From the NCBI GenBank assembly GCA_946482045.1, contig CAMLPZ010000126.1, positions 1-11,535 on the forward strand: a stretch of 11,535 bases of DNA, in the 5' to 3' direction. Numbering within the stretch: position 1 is the first letter of the stretch; each line of letters starts with the position of its first letter. The translations under genes and the position numbers were made by a program. Origin of the DNA: an uncultured Asticcacaulis sp. GTDB taxonomy: Bacteria; Pseudomonadota; Alphaproteobacteria; Caulobacterales; Caulobacteraceae. Positions 6,763-11,535 of the stretch are shown here, piece by piece. Below the pieces are notes generated by a model. The model worked only from the letters and a program-made list of their open reading frames with translations. It was not told where the DNA came from and did not search any database.

Positions 6763-7731
6763 ATGACAATGGCGCAACATTTCTTACTTTCAGCCGCAGC
6801 GCGCACGCTCTCTTTAGGGCGGATTATGCGCATGTCGGATTCGGAAGCCTTTGAAGCCTTCAAGCTTATTCGCTGGGATGACAATGGCGGTGAGCCCTAT
6901 TGTCCGCAGTGCGGCTGTCTCGTGGTTTACACCTATGAAGCCCGCCGCATCTTCAAGTGCAAGGCTTGCGGTTCGCAGTTCAGCATCACGTCAGGAACCA
7001 TCTTCTCTAACCGGAAGCTGGCCTTGCGTGACATCCTGGCCGCGATTGCGATCTTTACCAATGGTGCCAAGGGCTATTCGGCCCTGCAACTGAGCCGTGA
7101 CTTGGATGTGCAGTACAAGACCGCCTTTGTCATGGCTCACAAGCTGCGGGAGGCCCTTGGCAGGGCCGCAGACAGTTCCCCCCTGTCTGGTGAGGTTGAG
7201 GTCGATGGCGCTTATTTTGGCGGCTATGTGAAGCCTGCCAATGAGGCAGGTAATCGCGTGGATCGCCGCAAGAAAGAGAACCAATCTGGCAAGCGCCAGG
7301 TTGTCGTGGTCATGCGTGAGCGTGACGGCAGGGCGCTGCCATTCGTGACCAAGACAGAGGGCTGTGGCGTTGCTCTGATAAGGCAGTTTGTTCGCGCTGA
7401 TTCAACCATCCATGCCGACGAAGCTACTCACTGGGACTCGCTGGGAATCCACTACAAGACCATGCGCATCAATCACCAAGAGGCGTATTCGATGGATGGC
7501 GCCTGCACCAATCAGGAGGAGTCCTTCTTCTCCCGTATTCGTCGGGCTGAAATGGGTATGCATCACCATGTTGCAGGCCCGTACCTGGACTCGTACGCGA
7601 ATGAAATGGCTTGGCGGGAGAACCATCGCCGCGTCAGTAACGGCGAGCAGTTCCTTATGATTGCCGGCGCTGCTCTTGACCATCCTGTGTCTCGGATGTG
7701 GAAGGGCTATTGGCAGCGCCGTGCGGCTTAG
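6763..7731 (+). CDS. IS1595 family (ISXO2-like) DDE transposase
   Basis: Transposase of the IS1595/IS1016/ISXO2 group. Counted from ATG 6763 (322 residues), a zinc ribbon is formed by C47-x2-C50 and C66-x2-C69. An HTH-like segment lies at about 105-130 (YSALQLSRDLDVQYKTAFVM). The DDE domain has D148 in VEVDGAYFGG, D219 in IHADEATHWDSL and E252/E253 in NQEESFFSRIRRAEMG, followed by YLDSYANEMAWRENHRR (274-290). The open frame extends upstream to 6637, but homologues as I recall them begin close to MAQHFLL, so 6763 or 6769 is chosen; neither has a clear Shine-Dalgarno sequence. The reading frame is intact, with all catalytic residues present. No terminal inverted repeats or 8-bp target duplications could be seen around it. 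Confidence 0.88.
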   Translation: MTMAQHFLLSAAARTLSLGRIMRMSDSEAFEAFKLIRWDDNGGEPYCPQCGCLVVYTYEARRIFKCKACGSQFSITSGTIFSNRKLALRDILAAIAIFTNGAKGYSALQLSRDLDVQYKTAFVMAHKLREALGRAADSSPLSGEVEVDGAYFGGYVKPANEAGNRVDRRKKENQSGKRQVVVVMRERDGRALPFVTKTEGCGVALIRQFVRADSTIHADEATHWDSLGIHYKTMRINHQEAYSMDGACTNQEESFFSRIRRAEMGMHHHVAGPYLDSYANEMAWRENHRRVSNGEQFLMIAGAALDHPVSRMWKGYWQRRAA

Positions 7732-7813
7732 GGCTTTTATCTTCGCAAGCGCTCTACATATTTACCATTCATTTATGCGGGTTCTTAAAATCTCGCTCAA
7801 AGTGGAGGATTTT

Positions 7814-8020
7814 ATGAAGTTAGACCGCTGGGAATCACACATGGAAAAGGCTTTGTGCCGTCCTCTGACAGACAAAGAGCGGAGGGTGGGATGGGCGCGC
7901 GCTATGAGCATCATATCCCAAACGGGCTGCGGCCTTAAGAAGGCAGCGGCGGCGGCCGTCAAGGCGGTATACAGTGTGCAAAGTACCGCTCCGCTGTGTG
8001 CACGTTTTGATTTTGACTAA
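7814..8020 (+). CDS. small hypothetical protein, 68 residues
   Basis: Not recognised. The start ATG is chosen because AGTGGAGG lies just upstream (7801-7807), an excellent Shine-Dalgarno at good spacing; the longer frame from 7661 would overlap the transposase gene and adds no recognisable sequence. The product is basic, with KERRVGWARAMS (21-32) and an alanine/lysine helix, LKKAAAAAVKAVY (41-53). The predicted structure is mostly helical, with no membrane segment or signal. It lies 82 nt after the transposase on the same strand and could share its transcript or use a weak promoter with a TAAAAT -10-like box at 7786-7791. It is short, so the coding call rests mainly on the ribosome binding site. 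Confidence 0.5.
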   Translation: MKLDRWESHMEKALCRPLTDKERRVGWARAMSIISQTGCGLKKAAAAAVKAVYSVQSTAPLCARFDFD

Positions 8021-8034
8021 AAGCAGATAAGATA

Positions 8035-8067
8035 AAGGCGCGAGAGCCGCCACAGCCACCGCGCCTT
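8035..8067. terminator. GC-rich hairpin, possible terminator
   Basis: AAGGCGCG (8035-8042) pairs with CGCGCCTT (8060-8067) across a 17-nt loop. There is no T-run on the plus strand. On the minus strand the stem is followed by TATCTTATCTGCTTTT, so it could end the minus-strand transcript coming from 8491. The orientation is uncertain. Confidence 0.4.
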
Positions 8068-8081
8068 AAGATCGTCGCCGA

Positions 8082-8109
8082 CCCCGTGTAATCATCTTAC
8101 ACGAAAGGG
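8082..8109 (+). promoter_or_regulatory. hairpin next to the ribosome binding site of the 8116 ORF
   Basis: CGTGTAA (8085-8091) pairs with TTACACG (8097-8103) around a 5-nt loop. Beyond an AAA bulge, CCC (8082-8084) can pair with GGG of the Shine-Dalgarno AAAGGGG (8104-8110). Folding of this hairpin would hide the ribosome binding site of the small ORF at 8116. Alternatively the palindrome is a protein-binding site. Confidence 0.35.
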
Positions 8110-8115
8110 GCAAAC

Positions 8116-8274
8116 ATGGAAGCCAACGTAACCATAAAGGAAGTCGACGACTTAGTAGATAAGCCATTCCCTCAACGCCAATGGCTTACATTTATTGGAT
8201 TTAGCGTGATCTTGGATTTTTCCGATGCTCTAAAAGTGCGTTGTGAAGATCGGATAACTTCAGATCAAGGTTAG
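8116..8274 (+). CDS. possible small protein, 52 residues
   Basis: Not recognised, and only weakly supported. ATG 8116 follows AAAGGGG at a 5-nt spacing. The product begins MEANVTIKEVDDLVDKPFPQ, followed by a short hydrophobic stretch, WLTFIGFSVILDF (23-35), too short to be sure of a membrane segment. The last 74 nt overlap the 3' end of the minus-strand gene at 8201-8491, so one of the two may be a shadow in its 3' part. The upstream hairpin that can cover the ribosome binding site is the main reason to keep it. Confidence 0.35.
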   Translation: MEANVTIKEVDDLVDKPFPQRQWLTFIGFSVILDFSDALKVRCEDRITSDQG

Positions 8275-8491
8275 CCTGCATTTCATCTGCCATAGGCAGG
8301 TGTTTGGCCCGGTCGTAAACTTCATCAGCATAAAGCTTGATGCTGTTCAAATATTCCTCCGGATCGTCTGACCTCAACATACTAGACATGGTAACGGCAT
8401 AGAAAATGAAATTCTGTGCCGCCATTTCCAACTGCATGATATGAACTCTCTCCTCCAAATCGATCACATGCTGCTTTATCTCGTCTAGCAT
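8201..8491 (-). CDS. small helical hypothetical protein, 96 residues
   Basis: Not recognised. The product appears almost wholly helical and charged. It has a coiled-coil-like N terminus, MLDEIKQHVIDLEERVHIMQ (1-20), a central segment with FIFYAVTMSSML (28-39), then DDPEEYLNSIKLYADEVYDR (42-61) and a basic tail ending in RSR. It has no signal peptide. GGGAGG (8503-8498) lies 6 nt before the ATG, an excellent Shine-Dalgarno that fixes the start. It is 31 nt downstream of the split winged-helix gene on the same strand and probably shares its transcript. Its 3' end runs into the small plus-strand ORF at 8116. Confidence 0.65.
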   Translation of the reverse strand: MLDEIKQHVIDLEERVHIMQLEMAAQNFIFYAVTMSSMLRSDDPEEYLNSIKLYADEVYDRAKHLPMADEMQANLDLKLSDLHNALLEHRKNPRSR

Positions 8492-8522
8492 TGTCAGCCT
8501 CCCGTTTTCTGAGAAGCTGAGG

Positions 8523-8714
8523 TTACGGCATTTTACGGCCTATTACACGCCAGTGTTTAATTCCGTCCTGTGACGCGTATGCCTCAATCAGCCCTCTGTC
8601 GCGCAGGATGCTGAACCTGTTTTTCACGCGGCTTCTGACCATGGCGCGGATACTGGGCAGGTTTTCGGACCCAGTGTGATTGATCCACGCCTCTATGGTG
8701 GCAGGAATCGTCAC
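8523..8714 (-). CDS. winged-helix-like C-terminal part of a split gene
   Basis: A 63-residue product if GTG at 8714 is used. It has TIPATIEAWINHTG (2-15), IRAMVRSRVKNRFSILRDRG (22-41) and a final IKHWRVIG (52-59). This is the pattern of the second half of a winged-helix domain (recognition helix, 'L-R-x-R-G' turn, and a wing strand with Trp). There is no Shine-Dalgarno before the GTG, which overlaps the upstream TGA stop as GTGA. The preceding frame reads on as P-V-T-I-P-A-T, which would join well to the upstream product, so this is more likely the displaced C terminus of that protein than a separate gene. Re-initiation at the overlapping GTG remains possible. Confidence 0.55.
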   Translation of the reverse strand: MTIPATIEAWINHTGSENLPSIRAMVRSRVKNRFSILRDRGLIEAYASQDGIKHWRVIGRKMP

Positions 8715-8959
8715 TGGCCAGTAGCATCGCGGAACAGGTCATTGATGAACCCGGCCAATCCGCCGCGTTCCTGCTTCTTCTGCGGCGAATATCGCAGGAC
8801 CTCAAAAGCAGCCTGTTCCCGCTCAAAGAGGGATATCGCTATATCAAGGGCCTTTACGGTTTCCCTGACCCGGGCCTGTTCTTTTTGCAGTCGTTTCAGA
8901 TAGCCGTCGAGATCGGCGCGCTTAGCCATTAACCCGGCAACGGTGTTTGGTCTTTCCAT
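8711..8959 (-). CDS. coiled-coil N-terminal part of a split gene
   Basis: An 82-residue product. It starts MERPNTVAGLMAKRADLDGY (1-20), continues as a coiled coil, LKRLQKEQARVRETVKALDI (21-40), then AISLFE (41-46), and ends with LAGFINDLFRDATG (68-81). I recall alphaproteobacterial proteins with the same order: an RPNT-x-AGL-x-x-KR start, a coiled coil ending in an I-x-LF motif, then a winged-helix C terminus. The C-terminal LAGFINDLFRDATG looks like the first helix of that winged helix, with the rest in the next frame (8523-8714). The ATG at 8959 keeps the conserved RPNT start. No Shine-Dalgarno is seen, but a TAAACT box (8971-8966) 6 nt upstream would allow a leaderless message. The function is unknown; DNA binding is an inference. 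Confidence 0.6.
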   Translation of the reverse strand: MERPNTVAGLMAKRADLDGYLKRLQKEQARVRETVKALDIAISLFEREQAAFEVLRYSPQKKQERGGLAGFINDLFRDATGQ

Positions 8960-8965
8960 TCCCGC

Positions 8966-8971
8966 AGTTTA
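8966..8971 (-). promoter_or_regulatory. possible extended -10 for a leaderless transcript
   Basis: On the minus strand TGC-TAAACT resembles an extended -10 box (TGn-TATAAT type). It ends 6 nt before ATG 8959, so transcription would start at or next to the start codon. No convincing -35 is present. Leaderless messages are known to be frequent in Caulobacter, which makes this reasonable but unproven. Confidence 0.3.
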
Positions 8972-8995
8972 GCAGGACCTGGCCCCAGCTCTGAG

Positions 8996-9009
8996 ACACC
9001 GCTTGGTGT
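8996..9009. repeat. small inverted repeat
   Basis: ACACC (8996-9000) and GGTGT (9005-9009) form a 5-bp stem with a GCTT loop between the accessory genes and the rsmA terminator. It may be part of a terminator or an operator for the minus-strand gene starting at 8959. Its short length makes chance occurrence likely. Confidence 0.3.
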
Positions 9010-9032
9010 GGGTGCTACCTAAGACCGCAAAA

Positions 9033-9061
9033 GAAAGGTTTGTGGGGTCACGGCCCCCACA
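9033..9061 (-). terminator. terminator of the surA-pdxA-rsmA operon
   Basis: On the minus strand TGTGGGG (9061-9055) pairs with CCCCACA (9047-9041) across a 7-nt loop and is followed by AACCTTTCTTTT. It lies 19 nt after the rsmA stop and fits a rho-independent terminator for that transcript. Confidence 0.6.
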
Positions 9062-9070
9062 CCCCATTAG

Positions 9071-9085
9071 ATTAGGTCAGTCACA
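9071..9085 (+). repeat. right copy of a possible flanking direct repeat
   Basis: ATTAGGTCAGTCACA overlaps the rsmA stop codon (9081-9083). It matches the copy at 5483-5499 apart from a 2-nt gap. The two copies enclose the whole low-GC accessory block. Confidence 0.35.
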
Positions 9086-9887
9086 GCACTTCCGCCAACC
9101 GGAGGAAGTCCGCAGGCGACACAACCTCGGCACGCGCGGTCGGTTCGATCCCGACCTTGTCCAGCAACGCCTCGCCGCCCAGTTGCTTCAGCGACGCGCG
9201 CAGCATCTTGCGGCGCTGACCGAACGCTGCGGCGGTAAGCTTTTCGAGATTGCGGATAATGCGCTCATCCGGCCGCTCCGCCTTGGGCACCAGCTTCACC
9301 ACGGCGCTGTCGACCTTCGGCGGTGGCGTAAAGGCCCGCGCCGGCAGGTCCATGATCTTCTCACAGTCGCACAGGACCTGGGCAAGAACGCTTAAGCGGC
9401 CGTAGTCGTCGTCGCCCACGGGGGCGACAATGCGCAGGGCAACCTCTAACTGGAACATCAGCGTCATCGACAGCGGCCGCCATGGCCCCGTCAGCCACTT
9501 GACCAGAAGCGGCGTGCCGACATTGTAGGGCAGGTTCGACACGATGTGCGCGGCCGGCGCCAGCCCAGCCTCCGAAACCTTCAGCGCGTCGTTCTCGATG
9601 ACCGCAAACCGCTCACCGTAGACCGCATTCAGTTCCCCAAGCAGCGCGATAAACCGCGCGTCCTTCTCGACCGCGATGACCTTGGCCGCCTCTGTCTCCA
9701 AAAGCGCCCGCGTCAAGCCACCGGGACCTGGTCCGACCTCGATCACCACATCGCCATCGAACGGCCCACCGAGACGGACGATCTTGCGCGTGATGTTAAG
9801 GTCGAGCAGGAAGTGCTGCCCGAACGCCTTCTTGGCCATCAGGCCGTGCTGTTCGAGGCTTTCGCGCAGAGTGGGAAGGTCGTTCAT
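9081..9887 (-). CDS. rsmA: 16S rRNA (adenine(1518)-N(6)/adenine(1519)-N(6))-dimethyltransferase RsmA (KsgA)
   Basis: Transfers four methyl groups from S-adenosylmethionine to two adjacent adenosines in the 3'-terminal helix of 16S rRNA, late in 30S assembly. The 268-residue product shows AFGQHFLLD (21-29), the SAM-binding EVGPGPGGLT (50-59), the acidic VEKD (73-76), END (98-100), the catalytic NLPY (118-121) and FTPPPKVDSAV (186-196). The C-terminal domain carries FGQRRKMLRASLK (222-234). The open frame extends upstream into pdxA, but ATG 9887 is chosen because homologues start here and because it overlaps the pdxA stop as ATGA. It is the last gene of the surA-pdxA-rsmA run. Confidence 0.96.
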   Translation of the reverse strand: MNDLPTLRESLEQHGLMAKKAFGQHFLLDLNITRKIVRLGGPFDGDVVIEVGPGPGGLTRALLETEAAKVIAVEKDARFIALLGELNAVYGERFAVIENDALKVSEAGLAPAAHIVSNLPYNVGTPLLVKWLTGPWRPLSMTLMFQLEVALRIVAPVGDDDYGRLSVLAQVLCDCEKIMDLPARAFTPPPKVDSAVVKLVPKAERPDERIIRNLEKLTAAAFGQRRKMLRASLKQLGGEALLDKVGIEPTARAEVVSPADFLRLAEVL

Positions 9888-10885
9888 GTCAGGCCCCGAT
9901 TGCGGCTGATCGTGTCGGCCATGCGCAGTGCATTGATGAAGCTGTCGGCGCGCGCTACGCCTTGGCCCGCAATGCCGAAGCCCGTGCCGTGGTCGGGTGA
10001 AGTACGCACGATCGGCAGCCCCAGGGTGATATTGACCCCGCCCCAGAAGTCGAGCGTCTTCAAGGGAATCAATCCCTGATCGTGATACATGCACACCGCC
10101 GCGTCGTAACCCTGACGCGCTTCGTCGTGGAACAGGGAATCGGCCGGGTAGGGGCCACGGATATCGATGCCTTCGGCCTGAAGTGACGCTACCAGAGGCG
10201 CCAGCACGTCGATCTCCTCGCGGCCGATCGCACCATCCTCGCCGGCGTGCGGATTGAGCCCCGCCATCACCAGGCGCGGCGCGTCAATGTTAAAATCGCG
10301 GATCAAGGCGGCGTGGGTAATCCGCGTCAACTGCGCCACATCCTCGCCCGACAGGCGCGCCGCCACTTGCGCCAGCGGCGTGTGAATGGTCGCCAGCACG
10401 ACGCGAAGGTCCTTCGCTGCCAGCATCATGACCGGCATGGGCGCAGGGGCATCGCCGTGGCGGCACAGCTCGGCCAGATATTCGGTATGGCCGGGGAAGC
10501 TGAAACCCGAGGCGTACAGCACCGATTTCGCGATTGGTGCGGTCACCAGTCCGCGCGCCGATCCGTATCGGCAATAGCCGACGCCTGACTTGATCCAATC
10601 GATGATGTGCGGCGCATGTGCGGGATTGGGTTGCCCCGCCACGGGGCGCACCGCCAAGGGGTGTGCGATCACCGGCAGGGCAACGCCAAACACGCCTGGA
10701 GCTTCGGAGGGATGTGCGATCACACCTACCGGCACGCCCTGGTCAGCCATGACACCCGCATCACCGACAACACAGAATGCCAGGCCGCGATCATGCCGCA
10801 CGGTCGCCCAGGCGGCGGCCACGATTTCGGGACCGATGCCGCATGGATCGCCGAGACTGACGACAAGGGGAGGCAGGGAAGTCAT
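9884..10885 (-). CDS. pdxA: 4-hydroxythreonine-4-phosphate dehydrogenase PdxA
   Basis: NAD-dependent enzyme of the DXP-dependent pyridoxal phosphate pathway; it oxidises 4-phosphohydroxy-L-threonine, and its product feeds PdxJ. The 333-residue product has the normal family length. It begins with SLGDPCGIGPEI (10-21), where the family usually has GDPAGIGPE, so C14 is a minor variant. The three divalent metal ligands are H168 in TIHTPL, H213 in NPHAGE and H268 in YHDQG, and H133 in FPGHTEYL is also conserved. The C-terminal RTSPDHGTGFGIAGQG (294-309) is the family signature. The stop overlaps the rsmA start by 4 nt. It lies 44 nt after surA, and only a weak ribosome binding site is visible. Confidence 0.96.
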   Translation of the reverse strand: MTSLPPLVVSLGDPCGIGPEIVAAAWATVRHDRGLAFCVVGDAGVMADQGVPVGVIAHPSEAPGVFGVALPVIAHPLAVRPVAGQPNPAHAPHIIDWIKSGVGYCRYGSARGLVTAPIAKSVLYASGFSFPGHTEYLAELCRHGDAPAPMPVMMLAAKDLRVVLATIHTPLAQVAARLSGEDVAQLTRITHAALIRDFNIDAPRLVMAGLNPHAGEDGAIGREEIDVLAPLVASLQAEGIDIRGPYPADSLFHDEARQGYDAAVCMYHDQGLIPLKTLDFWGGVNITLGLPIVRTSPDHGTGFGIAGQGVARADSFINALRMADTISRNRGLT

Positions 10886-10929
10886 GCCCGGGAGCTAGGC
10901 TTAGCCGCCGCCACCGTCAAGCGTAAAAC

Positions 10930-11535
10930 CTACTGATGCTGTTCGATCGTCGCCCCGGCACGGAGCTGGCGCAGGTAGCGCTTGCCCAGCATCGCGATGC
11001 GCTCACTGACCAGGCTGCTTTGGATCTGTTCGCGGGTCACGGCGTTATCGCCGGCCAGCTGCCGGTCGCAGACGTAGAGAACGTTCATGTTCTGGTCGTT
11101 GCGCATCGGCGCGGTCGTCTGGTTGGCCTTGAGCGGACGCAGGGCATCGGCATAGGTCGGCTTCAGCAGGCTCAGCTGCGCCTCGCCGAGATTGGTGACC
11201 TGGACGCCGGACGCCTTCAGCTCGTCGATGTCCTCGCAGGTCCGGGCCTTGGCGCGGACGGCGTTGAGCGCGGCTTCGGCGCGGCTGACCTCAGCGGGGG
11301 AGGCATTCGGGCTGAGCGGCACGGCGGCCTGGCGGACGTGGAAGACCATGTCGGCATTGCCATTGGACTTCTGGCGCAGAAGATAGATGTAGACGCCGTC
11401 CTTGGTGGTGATCGGCGGGATCATGTCGCCCGGATTGGCCGCGGCCAGCGCCGCTTCGACCTGCGGGTCGATATTGCCGGATACCAGCCAGCCGGCGTCA
11501 CCGCCCTGGGCGGCCGACGGGGCGTGCGAAAACTG
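10930..11535 (-). CDS. surA: SurA-like periplasmic peptidyl-prolyl isomerase/chaperone (C-terminal part)
   Basis: Partial gene; the 5' end lies beyond the window, and 201 C-terminal residues are present with no stop in frame up to the edge. The visible part starts in the last third of a parvulin-type domain: PSAAQGGDAGWL (6-17) followed by the P-P-I-x-T-x-D-G-V-Y-I-Y-L-L strand (about 40-53). A second, less conserved isomerase-like region then runs to YVCDRQ, and the C-terminal helix SERIAMLGKRYLRQLRAGATI resembles the end of SurA proteins (SER-IAML through the final basic helix). SurA escorts outer-membrane proteins through the periplasm. Position upstream of pdxA and rsmA supports the name, and lptD would be expected just outside the window (inference). 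Confidence 0.85.
   Translation of the reverse strand, partial: QFSHAPSAAQGGDAGWLVSGNIDPQVEAALAAANPGDMIPPITTKDGVYIYLLRQKSNGNADMVFHVRQAAVPLSPNASPAEVSRAEAALNAVRAKARTCEDIDELKASGVQVTNLGEAQLSLLKPTYADALRPLKANQTTAPMRNDQNMNVLYVCDRQLAGDNAVTREQIQSSLVSERIAMLGKRYLRQLRAGATIEQHQ

Noticed and set aside
7762..8059. Two minus-strand open frames opposite the 68-residue ORF
   Set aside because: Neither has a Shine-Dalgarno or a recognisable pattern, while the plus-strand ORF has a strong ribosome binding site.
9546..10079. Plus-strand open frame of 177 codons opposite rsmA and pdxA
   Set aside because: Antisense to two certain genes and without recognisable motifs.
9888..10094. N-terminal 69-residue extension of RsmA
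   Set aside because: It lies wholly inside pdxA and has the composition of a shadow frame; the family start at 9887 overlaps the pdxA stop in the usual ATGA manner.
1..11535. CRISPR array, tRNA or rRNA genes
   Set aside because: No regularly spaced repeats and no tRNA-like cloverleaf or rRNA sequence were seen, including at the block edges where a tRNA attachment site might be expected.

Overview
The window looks like a chromosomal segment of an alphaproteobacterium, most likely a member of the Caulobacteraceae (Caulobacter/Asticcacaulis type). This rests on GC-rich core genes and on two core gene runs whose order I recall from that family; no database search was possible. The core genes are visibly richer in GC than the middle third of the window.

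Left core block (10-5432, + strand): fabG, acpP and fabF of type II fatty acid synthesis, then mltG (endolytic murein transglycosylase), yicC (endoribonuclease family) and gmk (guanylate kinase). fabF and mltG overlap by 4 nt, and mltG and yicC are 2 nt apart, so fabF-mltG-yicC-gmk reads as one transcription unit. acpP has its own leader and a hairpin terminator and can be made separately in large amounts. A strong bidirectional palindromic terminator follows gmk.

Right core block (9081-11535, - strand): the end of a SurA-type periplasmic chaperone/parvulin gene (cut by the window edge), then pdxA and rsmA/ksgA. This surA-pdxA-rsmA order is widespread in Proteobacteria. pdxA and rsmA overlap by 4 nt, and rsmA ends at a hairpin terminator.

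Accessory block (about 5530-9030) lies between the convergent gmk and rsmA genes. It has lower GC and no housekeeping genes. It holds (a) a minus-strand two-gene operon of a DUF6471-like small protein, with a probable TTG start, and an overlapping membrane protein; (b) a divergent IS1595/ISXO2-type DDE transposase without visible terminal inverted repeats, separated from (a) by a short region with overlapping promoters and two palindromes; (c) two small plus-strand ORFs with good ribosome binding sites; (d) a minus-strand group of a coiled-coil/winged-helix-like gene that appears split by a -1 frameshift, and a 96-residue helical protein. A 15-nt sequence (ATTAGGT/CAGTCACA) occurs in the gmk terminator and again, in the same orientation, at the rsmA stop codon. 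It could mark the edges of an inserted segment, although no integrase is present.

The best candidates for something undescribed are the DUF6471-membrane protein operon with its shared control region, the apparently end-less transposase beside it, and the split coiled-coil/winged-helix gene. The function of every accessory gene except the transposase is unknown to me.
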